Shown: positions 47,961-57,889 of the stretch, piece after piece
Layout of the letters: every line of letters starts with the position of its first letter
How positions within the stretch are numbered: the stretch's first letter is position 1
Assembly: GCF_032062135.1 (NCBI RefSeq)
Contig: NC_092858.1
Location: 162,977,730 to 163,041,729 of the forward strand
From: Pyxicephalus adspersus
Lineage: Eukaryota > Chordata > Amphibia > Anura > Pyxicephalidae
DNA: 64,000 nucleotides
Reading direction: 5' to 3'
Notes under the pieces: generated by a model
The model's input: only the letters and a program-made list of their open reading frames with translations
Told to the model about the DNA's origin: nothing
Databases searched by the model: none
Translations under genes and position numbers: made by a program

Positions 47961-48172
47961 CAGCTACTTGGCTTACACTGGACTTTTGCCCTCAATGACT
48001 AAACTGAGCCATTGAGAAAATATCAGTTTCTATTTAGAATGGAAATAATGGAACCAGCAGAACGGGGAAACCAAGGCTGATCTGCTGACTCCAATATTTC
48101 TAAAGCCACTGAGCCACAACACAGATACAAATAGATTAGTTATGACTTCTCTTGCTGCGTGCTTGTTCCAGG

Positions 48173-48502
48173 TCAGTGACTGTAAAATAAAGGCAGTGTT
48201 TTTTTTTTCAATGGTGAACAGCAATAGCAGCCAATGTTTTTGTCTCGGTGCAAGTTTCCTTTGAAATATCCAGAGAAATCCTTCACACAAATGCACTGAT
48301 TGTTGTATACAAGGCAGTACCCTGCGGCACAGTCGGTGTCCAGTTGCAGAAATCCCCTTAATTGTAAATATTTCCCCTTCCACAAATTTTTTAACCAATT
48401 CCTTGTATTTGCTTTGCTGTCAGCGAACTCTTTTTGAAGCTCAGGCGGGATGCTGGCGCAGCAGGTTGTACAGTAATAGAGATCCTTTTGTATGATAATT
48501 AT
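48173..48502 (-). CDS. Cysteine-rich open frame, unknown, doubtful
   Basis: A minus-strand frame is open for 109 codons from after a stop at 48,503. It holds ten cysteines in clusters: 'YYCTTCCASIPPELQKEF', later 'DTDCAAGYCLVYNNQCICV', then 'NIGCYCCSP', before a lysine run and stop. The only internal ATG is at complement 48,385. The cysteine spacing recalls small disulfide-rich domains, but I recognise no family. No good acceptor or donor flanks it. It lies antisense in BACH1 intron 1 and could be a decayed exon, a repeat fragment or chance. Confidence 0.2.
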   Translation of the reverse strand: MIIIQKDLYYCTTCCASIPPELQKEFADSKANTRNWLKNLWKGKYLQLRGFLQLDTDCAAGYCLVYNNQCICVKDFSGYFKGNLHRDKNIGCYCCSPLKKKTLPLFYSH

Positions 48503-48959
48503 TCATTTATGTGTCACCTTTTCGTAACTCCAGCTGACACAGCACCGATTGTGTACAATGGAATGTTGACAAGTGCTTGAGATATCCAGAAAGTCTTGTT
48601 CAGTGTTTTTCTCTGGAAGCAGGGCTGGATAGATCTATATGGGCTGGGTATGTACACAGCTCCATTCTGCTTTCCCTTACTTATGTTTTTCTTCATATTT
48701 GCTTACATTTTTGCATATTTTGCACATAGACAACGTTAGCCCTGCTGAAGTTTTACAAGTGAAGCACTTTATAAAAATCATGGTGTAACCATTTTACTTA
48801 GTGTCTATGATTACACCCACCATAATGTTTTTAGGTGGGGTAGTTTGGACCTTGTAATGTGTGTTGATCGATGTTCTTTTATTACTTTTAAATAATTAAG
48901 GTTCTATCTAGACTGCCTTAAAAGTCCCACTAACAAAGATGTTTTTGTGCAAATTAATT

Positions 48960-49800
48960 TTCTTTTTTTCCCCAGATTTTTTTTAAGCTGGGTGAGGAGA
49001 AGCCTTATACCATATCATCTCTCGTCTGGACTACTGTAACCTCCTCCTCTCTGATATTCCACTAACCCAAATCTCTCCTCTAGAATCTATTATGAATGCT
49101 GCAGCCAGACTCATCCATGCTTCCCTCCGCTCCTTTTCTGCTGCATCTCTTTGTAGTTCTCTCCATTGGCTTCCATTTCACCTTAGAATCAAATTCATCT
49201 CCTGTGCTTTGCCTTCAAATCCCTCCACAGTTCTTATCCCACTTACCTTTATGACCTGTTAAAAAAAAATACTCTCCCAGCCGCTCTCTTCACTCCTCCA
49301 CTGACCTACTAATGACTTCCTCATTCATAACCTCCTCACATGCACGGCTCTAAGACTTTTCTAGAGCTGCCTCAATTCTCTGGAATAGTCTTCCATATCC
49401 TATTCGGCTTGCTCCTACTTTCGGCTCACTTGCCTACCCGTCTTCTTCTGTCTTCTAAAACCCTCACTATTTCCCACCACTAAATATCTCCCATTCTTTT
49501 GTGTGATAGTTCCCCACCTCCTAGATTGTAAGCTCTTCTGGGTAGGCCCCTCTCCTCCTTCTGTGTCACTGTCTGTATCCATCTGTCATTTACAACACCT
49601 ACTTCATGTACAGCGCTTCATAATATGTTGGTATTATATAAATCCTGTTTATTATTATTTATTAATAATAATATTAATAGGTGGGTGGCTGGCAGCCCTG
49701 TATTGTAAGCCAACTTTTCATTAACCACTCAAAACCAGCCAGGTGGTTACTGAAAAGTGTCAGGTGGTATACCCAGATAAAAGGGGCTGGGGCTGAGGGT
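48960..49800. repeat. Family G repeat split by a LINE 3' end
   Basis: Left part 48,960-49,008 ('ccccagattttttttaagct') and right part 49,681-49,800 ('gggtggctggcagccctgta', 'aaaaggggctggggctg') match the two halves of the inverted family G copy at 55,905-56,060. The LINE segment 49,009-49,680 lies between them. Confidence 0.7.
49009..49680 (+). pseudogene. LINE (L2/CR1-like) RT C-terminus and 3' tail
   Basis: The plus strand reads 'LDYCNLLLSDIPLTQISP', then 'NAAARLIHASLRSFSAASL' and 'SSLHWLPFHLRIKFIS', the characteristic C-terminal region after the RT domain of L2/CR1-type LINEs, with stops further on. It ends 'tgtacagcgcttcataatat' and a TTATTA run. It is a 5'-truncated copy, the usual product of incomplete reverse transcription. 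Confidence 0.85.
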
Positions 49801-51139
49801 ATATATGGACCAAAAATAAAACCCATTAGAATGCAGTTTACACAGCAAGTCTGTTATATTTCATGCAGTCAGTTCTGTCCTGATGTAGCCCCCCCCATTC
49901 CTCTAGAATCTGGTTGTTTTGTGTTCTTTTTCCCCTTTAGTGTTCATTTTTTCAGCCAAAGTACGGGAAGCTGTAGGTGATTAGGCAAAAAAAAAGTAAA
50001 AAGCAGGTAGGGTAACACATGGTAAATGTAGTGTTCGCAATTGTTGTGACCATTAGAATCCAGTAGCCCCTATAATTTTGTCATCTTTCTGCTGTTCCCC
50101 TATAGTTAGTTCCAACTTTAAAATGCCCATCCTGTTAGTTTTCCTTCATCTTGTATAATGCCCCAACATTTGTATAATGCTGTCTATAGTGGTCAGGCAA
50201 AGTTTGCATCCTCTGGTATCTTTCTGTATGCTTTAGGCTGCCTTTAAATTATTGTGTTGTGGTAAAAATGCGCTGTAATGCACAAACCATGCCATGTTGT
50301 ATAGCCATTCTTTTTTATTAGTACCCCAAAGCATCTTTATACCACCACAATGAACCATTGCAGAGGTGTGAAGAGGACTTTATTTTTTCAGTCATGCTGA
50401 ACTGAAGAAACCTGGAGCAAAACATCCACTGGTAAAAAATAACTCAAAAGATGCGCTCACTGAAAATGCACAGCCTTGCTTTTTAAAATGTGTTGGCTTT
50501 TTAATACAGATTGTAAAAATTTGATTTTTTTCCCTTATATCTGTTAGGAGGGCATTTAAACATAAGCATTTTATAATCCTGTTCATGTAGATCCAGTGCA
50601 ATGGAGTAAAAAAAAGTAAACATAGAAGTGAGAGAGTTAAAGCCAAAAGCACAAAAACCGGTAGCCCCAGCTGGGAATTTCCACATTTTTAACACACGCA
50701 TATTAAGGACAAGGCTGTTTTGTAACCTTGGTGGAATAGTTTGCCGTCACCTGCCTTTAGGACTTTTGCTGTTTTTGTCTTTTATATAGAAATGCACCAT
50801 CCTGAATGTTGTTATTGGCACTGCCCAATGCAAAAGGTACTGGAGGGCAGTGGGATAGTAACTAGTCTCCATTTTCTCTGGATAAGACAGTGCTGTCTTT
50901 AGTTTAGGATTATTAATATTATTATTATCCAGTATTTTTATAGCGCTAACATGGAGTAGAAGATCTTACCTTTAGTATTTCCCATCACTGAACACTTGCC
51001 CAGATTCCATCAGATAGGCTAAACTGCATGGGCCAAGTGCATTTTGCAATAAAGTAACCTTACTTTCCTGATCAAGTTTTTTATTACTTTGCCTTGTTTT
51101 AATCTTTAGCCATTTTGATTGGTAGGTCCGGGATAACAT
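49801..51139. other. BACH1 intron 1, LINE tail fragment only
   Basis: A short tail fragment ('tattattatccagtattttt', 'atagcgctaacat') lies at about 50,905-50,955. Otherwise nothing recognised. Confidence 0.45.
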
Positions 51140-51683
51140 ACCGTATTTTCCGGCGTACAAGACGACTTTTTAACCCCGAAAAATCTATGACAAAGTCAGG
51201 GGTCGTCTTGTACGCCGGGTACCAGTACTTACCTGCAGNNNNNNNNNNNNNNNNNNNNNNNNNNNNNNNNNNNNNNNNNNNNNNNNNNNNNNNNNNNNNN
51301 NNNNNNNNNNNNNNNNNNNNNNNNNNNNNNNNNNNNNNNNNNNNNNNNNNNNNNNNNNNNNNNNNNNNNNNNNNNNNNNNNNNNNNNNNNNNNNNNNNNN
51401 NNNNNNNNNNNNNNNNNNNNNNNNNNNNNNNNNNNNNNNNNNNNNNNNNNNNNNNNNNNNNNNNNNNNNNNNNNNNNNNNNNNNNNNNNNNNNNNNNNNN
51501 NNNNNNNNNNNNNNNNNNNNNNNNNNNNNNNNNNNNNNNNNNNNNNNNNNNNNNNNNNNNNNNNNNNNNNNNNNNNNNNNNNNNNNNNNNNNNNNNNNNN
51601 NNNNNNNNNNNNNNNNNNNNNNNNNNNNNNNGGGGGGTCGTCTTATACGCCCAGTCGCCTTATACACCGGAAAATACGGTACT
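51140..51683. mobile_element. Palindromic element with an assembly gap
   Basis: Left end 'accgtattttccggcgtaca' and right end 'tacaccggaaaatacggt' are inverted complements, each bounded by TA, consistent with a mariner-type non-autonomous element. Positions 51,239-51,631 are 393 N bases. The long open frames here translate N as X and are artefacts. Confidence 0.8.
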
Positions 51684-52384
51684 TCCCATGCAGTCGAGCA
51701 GGACTTCATTCAGTCCTGGCAGCTGCAGGGGAGGCTGGGATGCACTGGGTGTCCCAAATATATCCCATATATATCCCATGTTCAGCATATCCTATAGCTC
51801 AGCCATATTTTGCCTGAAGAGAATGGCGTTCAGCCAAGTTGGAATGCTTATTGCAGGAGAAACATCACATCACCTGTCCGTTTCTGCAATATCCGCTCTG
51901 CATGATCCCAAACTTTGAAACATGGTAAAAAAAATCTGACCTTGGCCCGCTTTACTACCCTGGTACATGGACATTTACCATGACTGTTCCTACAGGAAAT
52001 TACCTGACATTACTCTAATATAGTTATCTAGAATTTACCTGTGGGTAGGGGAACTCCAGGCTTTGTCTTTCACCTTTCAGCAATCATCAGTGTCAGTGTC
52101 TCTGTGACTAAGTAATCACTAAAAGGGAAAAATAAACAAAAGAGCAGATGCATGGGGGAAGATAGGTGTTAGGAGTTTCTTTTGAGGCTTCTCTTGCACA
52201 GACTTGCACTAGCCACTGAAATAGAAAATGATCCAAATCCAAAAGTTAAGACCTCCCAGGTATAGTTTAAGCAAATCTTCCTTGGAGGGCAACAGTTTTA
52301 TATACATGGAAGCTTCAGTAGCAATATATACGTATATTTGGCCCACCTCTCTTTTTTTAGCCATCATAAGAAATGCAAAATACA
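51684..52384. other. BACH1 intron 1, nothing recognised
   Basis: Weak family C-like words near 51,700-51,950 ('ggcagctgcaggggaggctg'). No gene. Confidence 0.4.
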
Positions 52385-52792
52385 GTAAAACACCAGTTAT
52401 CCGGGACTCAAGATAACCAGCACCCGACAGGTCCACTTTCTTGATTGCTTCTGCAGCCCTGGTGGAGTTGTGGCGTGTGTTCTGCATCCACGAACATATA
52501 CTACGGCACTACTAGGGCTGCCGAACAATCAGGAGAGCAGAGCTGTCAAGAGAGCAGAGCAGAGCTCCGCTGATTTCTCAACTCCATTATTAGTTGAGAA
52601 ACCCTCAACTCAAGCGACATAAGGGTTTCTCTTTTCTCAGCCGTTCAGCACTAGAGGTGAACGGGGACAAGTCTCCCGATTCAAGTCTAGTGCTGAATGG
52701 CTGAGAAACCTCAGTTAACCAGAAAAAACACTTATCCAGAATCGGCCATTCCCCGTGGGTGCTGGATAACCAAGGTTCCTACTGTACCCAGT
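52385..52792. mobile_element. Pogo/Tigger-like non-autonomous element
   Basis: Ends 'tacagtaaaacaccagttat' and 'ataaccaaggttcctactgta' are imperfect inverted repeats. Inner inverted blocks ('agaaaccctcaac', 'gtttctcttttctcag') fold inward. The CAGTA-type ends and TA flank suggest the pogo/Tigger group. No transposase is present. Confidence 0.55.
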
Positions 52793-52889
52793 ACAATAGG
52801 TATGGGGGAAGCCTATAAAGTGTCCTCTCATCTCACATCACAGTGCTAGTACTTGGACAGCCAATGCAATAGTGTCCCTTTCATTGACT

Positions 52890-53050
52890 GGCCAAGTAAC
52901 CAATTACAGTGTTCTCCCCAGCCCCTTTTAGCTGGGCCCACCACCCGGCTGTTTTTATGTGGCTACTGAAGAGTTGGGTCACAATACAAGGGATACCACC
53001 CGCCTACAATTTCTTCCCACCCGGCTCCAAAAAAATCCTGGGTTGAGCAC
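52890..53050. mobile_element. Family G repeat, near full length
   Basis: From 'cagtgttctccccagcccc' to 'gggttgagcactg', with hAT-like CAGTG...CACTG ends. CAATTA lies on both sides, a partly preserved target duplication. This copy defines the family. Confidence 0.6.
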
Positions 53051-54081
53051 TGCAATTATCAAGTACTAGCAGCCAACAGTGTCATGTGAGAGAGAGCGAG
53101 CGAGTGCTTACAACAGCCTCAAATATTGTATGATAGATAGGACAGCAAATGTAGTGGCACGGATCAAAGTTTTGCTTTGATGTTGTTTAGTAAATTTATA
53201 TATATTTCTGCATTCTATAAGTTCTGCAAGGTCTGCTTTTTTTATTGGAACAAGTGACGTTATCTTTTATTCGATCTATTGTAGCAGTTCGTGGAATTTT
53301 ATTGCCGTCTGCGTGTAAACAGATAGAAGTGGACTTTGGCCTACCATGCAGGTCTTGTTTTACAGCATCTTACCCCGAAAAGCACAAAATTGCTGCATTA
53401 TAAAATGTTTGGCTTGCCAGCAAAAAAATGTTTGGTGTCGTGACACTGTATTGGGAATTTCCAATTTTTTTACTAAAGAAATGTAAAATTAAAGGCTGTG
53501 CACCACAACATGCTTATTGACACAACTTTTGGAACAAGCCTTTCTGCAGGAATAATCCCCTCCTAAACTGTTTCTTTAATGCATCACAACAAACATTGTT
53601 CTATGTGTAGCTCAGGTTTGTTTTGTAAATGCATTGCCGTTCACAAAAAATAACTCTGTAATGTATAACCTAGCTTGGTGCACTAATTTTTGGTGCTTGC
53701 ACTCTATCTTTGCTACAGCACACTGTGTGTCTGTCTAATTCTGCAATGAGATGGTGTGAATGGCCAAAAAGATCCATGAATAACATAGGTAATGGCTTCA
53801 GGGCTGCCTGCAGTTTGCCTAATTGGGGTTCTGAGATCAGTCATATTATATCGCTCCGTTCCTGGAGTCTTCTCCCTCATTGGAGTGATCCTTGGTTCTG
53901 GTGTGGCCTCTTCCTCTGTTCTGAAGTTTACTACAGCCATGCATGACTTTATAGCTCAGCCCATACTGTTTACTGACTTTTGACTTTAGAGGCTAAAGTG
54001 GTGGCTATCTTCTGCATAGTCTGTAGCTAATGTGCTACAGTCTTAGCAGCTTTTGAGTCATCAACAATTTAGACTAGCGTT
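53051..54081. other. BACH1 intron 1, nothing recognised
   Basis: No exon or repeat supported. Confidence 0.45.
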
Positions 54082-54155
54082 TATTCACCTTTTTAAAACA
54101 GGGGAACCCTTGAAATAACTTGTAGGTCTTCAGGGAACCCCTTCTTTAAGTACTA

Positions 54156-55431
54156 CGAAGGGTGCTGGGAAGTTCCTGGCTTTGCCCAGAAAGAAAAGAG
54201 CCAGAGTTATGAAATTACATGTTTATTCAATATATTCCCCCCTGAGACTGATGCACTTGGTACAGCGTAGTTCCAGCTTTTCTGGACTATTCAAATAAAA
54301 TGCCTTTGGTTTGGCCGCAAACTAGCTCTCAGCAGCATCTTTGATGTCGGAAATGTCCTCAAAACGTTGCCTCTTCAGGTGTTTCTTCAAATTCAGGAAC
54401 AGATAATAGTCCGAAGGGGCCAGGTCAGGTGAGTAGGGGGAGATGGTGGACCAATTGGAAACCCAGGGTGTTCAATTTGGAAGCCACAACTTTGGACTTG
54501 TGCGCAGGTACATTGTCCTGCAAAAAAAGGATCCTTTTGGTCAACTTTCCATGGCGTTTCGTCCTAATTGCCTCCTTCAGCTGGTCCAGGAGGTTAGCAT
54601 AATTCTGTCGAATACGGTGATACTAGAGCCCTGAGGAAGGTAGTCCACCAACAGAAAACCGCCTTTGTCCTAGAAAACGGACACCATGACTTTTTTGGCC
54701 GATTCCTGGGTTCAGAACTTCTTCGGCCGTGTCGCCATTCCTTTGACTGTTCCTTGGTTTCAGGATCATAGATGTGGAGCCAGATTTCATCCTCAGTCAC
54801 TAACCTAGCCAAAAAGTCCTGTGCAGCTTCAAAATGGACCAAAACGGCTTTGGATGCTGTAATTTGTTCCTTTTTCTCATCACTGTTCAAACATTTCGGC
54901 AATCACTTCGCTGAAAGCTTTTGCACGTCTAGGATAGTGGTGATAACAAACCCGCTCCTGTGAGATGTCAAGTATTTGGGCTATCTTTTTAGCAGGTATT
55001 CGCCGGTCCTCAATAATCAGCTCATGGACAGCATTGCAGGTTGCCCGGTCCGTTGAGGTTGGGGGGCGTCCACTTCAGGGCTCATCTTCAAAGATGAAAT
55101 GCCCATTCTTGAAACGAGATATCCAGGTTTTGACAGTGCTGTAGGAAGGAAACTTCTCCCCCAGTGTTTGTGACATCTCAGTGTGAATGTCCTTTGCTGA
55201 CTTTCTCCGGAGAAACAAAAACTTCATGACGGTCCGTAACTCCAACGAAGTGAAACTTCATGTGCCTCTGCCATCACAGCTTCTCACTAACAGAAAACAG
55301 TTTTAAGAATCGCAAAGACCTGATATTTCCACAGTTACATACTAAGATATTAGGCTGTCATATGCCCCAACACTCATTTTTCTATTTCATCTGTAAGGAG
55401 TCAAAGCCAGGAACTTCTCAGCACCCCTTTG
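54156..55431 (-). mobile_element. Mariner transposon with intact ends, broken transposase
   Basis: Terminal inverted repeats 'gggtgctgggaagttcctgg' (from 54,160) and 'ccaggaacttctcagcaccc' (to 55,426) lie just inside TA dinucleotides at 54,154-54,155 and 55,432-55,433. About 1.28 kb long, the usual mariner size. The internal transposase is on the minus strand. Confidence 0.9.
54230..55262 (-). pseudogene. Mariner transposase
   Basis: The minus strand reads an N-terminal region from about 55,262 with many stops, then the catalytic part: 'EDEIWLHIYDPETKEQS' with the first Asp, 'LFLQDNVPAHKS' with the second, and 'YSPDLAPSDYYLFLNLKKHL' with the third Asp, the D-D34-D arrangement of true mariners. 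It closes 'FYLNSPEKLELRC' and 'CISLRGEYIE'. Frames change several times, and the longest intact piece is 102 codons (54,594-54,902). It is inactive. Confidence 0.88.
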
Positions 55432-55620
55432 TATATCCACAGCTCATAGTATATTAGTGTAATGGTTGTTGGGAAGAATATCACCCTTACAGATAGCCAA
55501 AAATATTATTGGTGTCACTTAAACTGATCCAAGAGGCATAAATTTTTCGATGCTCAAGGAAACTCTTAGCAACCTCTGAAAGAACTATTGGGTTCTACAG
55601 AACCCTGGTTGAGAAGCACC

Positions 55621-57020
55621 AACTTAGACCCAATCTGATACTGATTTTCTGTAATTTTTTCTTTTTTAAATTTGCTAGATCTTTAAGAGTTGTATTGATC
55701 TACTCGCGCTGCCAAATTAATGGAGACGATCTGGGCTCTTATAGATGTGGTTTTCCACCACATTGACACTAATTAGCCTGTTGCTTCTACCAGGGTTCTT
55801 TCCACAACTCCTAAGTCCTCAAATAATTTTCAAGAATGTTTCATGTTGGCACAAGGTTTTTGAAAGCTTTCTTTATGAAGATTAAAAACATAATAATACA
55901 TTGTTCAGTTTTTTTCCCCCCAGAATTTTTTTAAGTTGGGTAGGAAGAAGTTGTAGGCAGGTGGCAGCTCCTGTATGGTGACAGAAACAGCCGGGCGCTT
56001 TACAGAAAAGTTCAGGGTGGTGCACCCAGCTAAAAGGGCTGGGAAGAACACTATTGTTTATTCTGCAAGCCGTGTACCTGATTGGGGAAGCAGTGTGACC
56101 GCTATACCAGAAGAGTAATGTTTTTTTCTCTAAACATCCTACCAATAAGTGTTTGGAGTCTCTTTTTCAAGTATGTATTTGCTTTGCCCTTCACCTTGTC
56201 CTTGCTCTTTTTACTGGTTCAGGAAGGTAGCTCTGGAGTTTAGAAGGTTCGTTCTGTGCAATTCTGTCCAAATCTTTGCTTTGCTTACACACACCTGGTT
56301 TAATCATTATTACATTAAGACAGCCTATTTACTATGAATAGGCTTCCAACACTTTGCAATGAAAGTGCAATGAAATGTGTTTCCAAGAAACACATTTGAC
56401 CCCCTTTATCTTTTATCAATTTTTTGTGTTGTCAGGCATAATTTACCACTCCAGGTGAAGCTTTTTCTTTTTGTTTGTTGAAAGGGTTATTATTATTATT
56501 ATTACAGGATTTATATAGTGCCAACATATTACACTGTACATTAAATAGGGTTTGCAAATGACAGACAAATACAGACAGTGACACAGTAGGAGGCGATTAG
56601 AACCTATGTTATGTTTTTACTGCTTAATGTAAAACTATTCAAGCTTCAGTTCCCTGTGCATGACTTCTGGTGCCAGGCTTCCAGGGGGCATCTCTTTCCC
56701 CTGGGTGACCATCACCACTAAGTTCCATTGCATATTTGTTGATATTTTAGATAATAATCTCCAGAATGAGTACCAGGTTTCTTTTAAAGCTTAAAAAGTT
56801 AACAGCTGATCACATTGATAAAAAACACACATACAGGAACTGCTTGTCTTGAAAAAAGAGTTTTTAAATCTGTCTATTTTCTACTTTTTCTTTTTCTACT
56901 AAAGTTTAGTAATATAATACCCCAGATCCCAGTCTGTGATTGAAGCTGTGTCTTATATGATTGTGTATAAGATGTAGAGATGTCAGTCCATGATATAATA
57001 CTGTTTTCCTTGTGTTGCAG
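55621..57020. other. End of BACH1 intron 1 with repeat fragments
   Basis: Holds an inverted family G copy (55,905-56,060) and a LINE tail fragment after a TTA run (about 56,487-56,590, minus orientation). The intron ends 'cttgtgttgcag' at 57,020, a good acceptor. Confidence 0.65.
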
Positions 57021-57305
57021 TGGTGGACATACAGGGAAGCATGCTTGCTGAGCACCTTATACAAGATGTCTTGTAGTGAGACGAAGACCGCTCCTTTTGC
57101 CTACGAGTCTTCAGTTCACAGCGCTAATGTCCTCCTACGTTTAAACAGCCATCGTGAACATGGTCTGCTGTGTGACGTGACTCTTATAGTGGAAGATCAG
57201 AAGTTCCAGGCTCATCGCACTGTGCTTGCAGCTTCTAGTGAATATTTCCTGTCTCGTGTTGCACAGCCATACAATGAAGACTTTACTATTACTCTTCCTA
57301 AAGAG
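57021..57305 (+). CDS. BACH1: BACH1, first coding exon (BTB/POZ start)
   Basis: BACH1 is a nuclear repressor that pairs with small MAF proteins on MARE/ARE sites, silences HMOX1 and other iron and antioxidant genes, and is released and degraded when heme binds. The exon follows a TTGCAG acceptor and ends before GTGAGA at 57,306. ATG at 57,066 opens 80 codons. 'FAYESSVHSANVLL' and 'CDVTLIVEDQKFQAHRTVLA' are the BTB/POZ start, a homodimer and corepressor interface. 'FAYESSVHS' favours BACH1 over BACH2. The first 45 bases are 5' UTR with an upstream ATG at 57,041. The exon ends in phase 0 after '...ITLPKE'. Confidence 0.93.
57041..57076 (+). other. Upstream ORF overlapping the BACH1 start
   Basis: ATG at 57,041 opens 11 codons ending TAG at 57,074-57,076, in a different frame from BACH1, whose ATG is at 57,066. 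Both ATGs have A at -3. If the predicted exon 1 is used, an earlier in-frame ATG at 44,906 extends it to 26 residues. Overlapping upstream frames usually lower translation of the main protein; that role here is inference. Confidence 0.6.
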
Positions 57306-57889
57306 GTGAGAGGGAATGTTACTAATCCCAGTGTAATCCAAGGAATATTTTTCCGCCAGGTGTGGGGAAGCTGTAGCCAGGTGGTCAAAAGAAAGGCAGC
57401 AAAACCCACTTGTGTGAACTGAGCCGAGAGGCTGGTGTAGGCAGCAAATACCTAATATAATAAATAAATAAAAACAAAATACAAGTGAAGATCTGTGTTG
57501 AAGGTAAAGCAACTTTACAGTGGGAGAGGCATTGAGTGGAAACAAAATAAGATAAAGAGATTAAATATACATTTTAAATTCTCCTAGAAGAGCTGGGTGG
57601 CTTACCAGACTCCCACTGACAGCTCTGTCTACACAGAGCCAGGCCTGGGGCTGCCGATGACAGCCGGGTGGGTTTACCAGGTGGTTAACCCAGCTCAAAT
57701 AGGCTGGAGAGAAGAATGTAATCGCATTTGTCCTGTATTACTACTAATGCAATGGTTATCCTGCAATGCTGATTTTACAGTTAGCAGGTCTGCTATCTAT
57801 AATTCCATAGTACAGTTCCAAATGTTTAGTAATTTATTTTTTGTGCTTAAACAATATTCTGGTAAAATGTTTATTTTTTTACTTGGCAG
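57306..57889. other. BACH1 intron 2 with an inverted family G copy
   Basis: GTGAGA donor to TTGGCAG acceptor at 57,889. 57,583-57,722 matches family G in reverse ('gacagccgggtgggtttacc', 'ggttaacccagctcaaatag'). Open frames of 98-136 codons that run through the intron are not exons. Confidence 0.8.

Larger units (their letters stand above)
54082..55620. repeat. Family A repeat split by a mariner
   Basis: Left half ends '...ctttaagtacta'; right half resumes 'tatccacagctcatagtata'. The order matches the unbroken copy at 10,508-10,742. The insert is 54,156-55,431. Confidence 0.85.

Noticed and set aside
51115..51918. A 267-codon plus frame and a 174-codon minus frame
   Set aside because: Most of each is translated from N bases in the assembly gap.
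57306..57422. Extension of the first BACH1 coding frame into 57,306-57,422
   Set aside because: The open frame reads through a GTGAGA donor. Homology continues at 57,890 with 'VTVKGF', so this part is intron.
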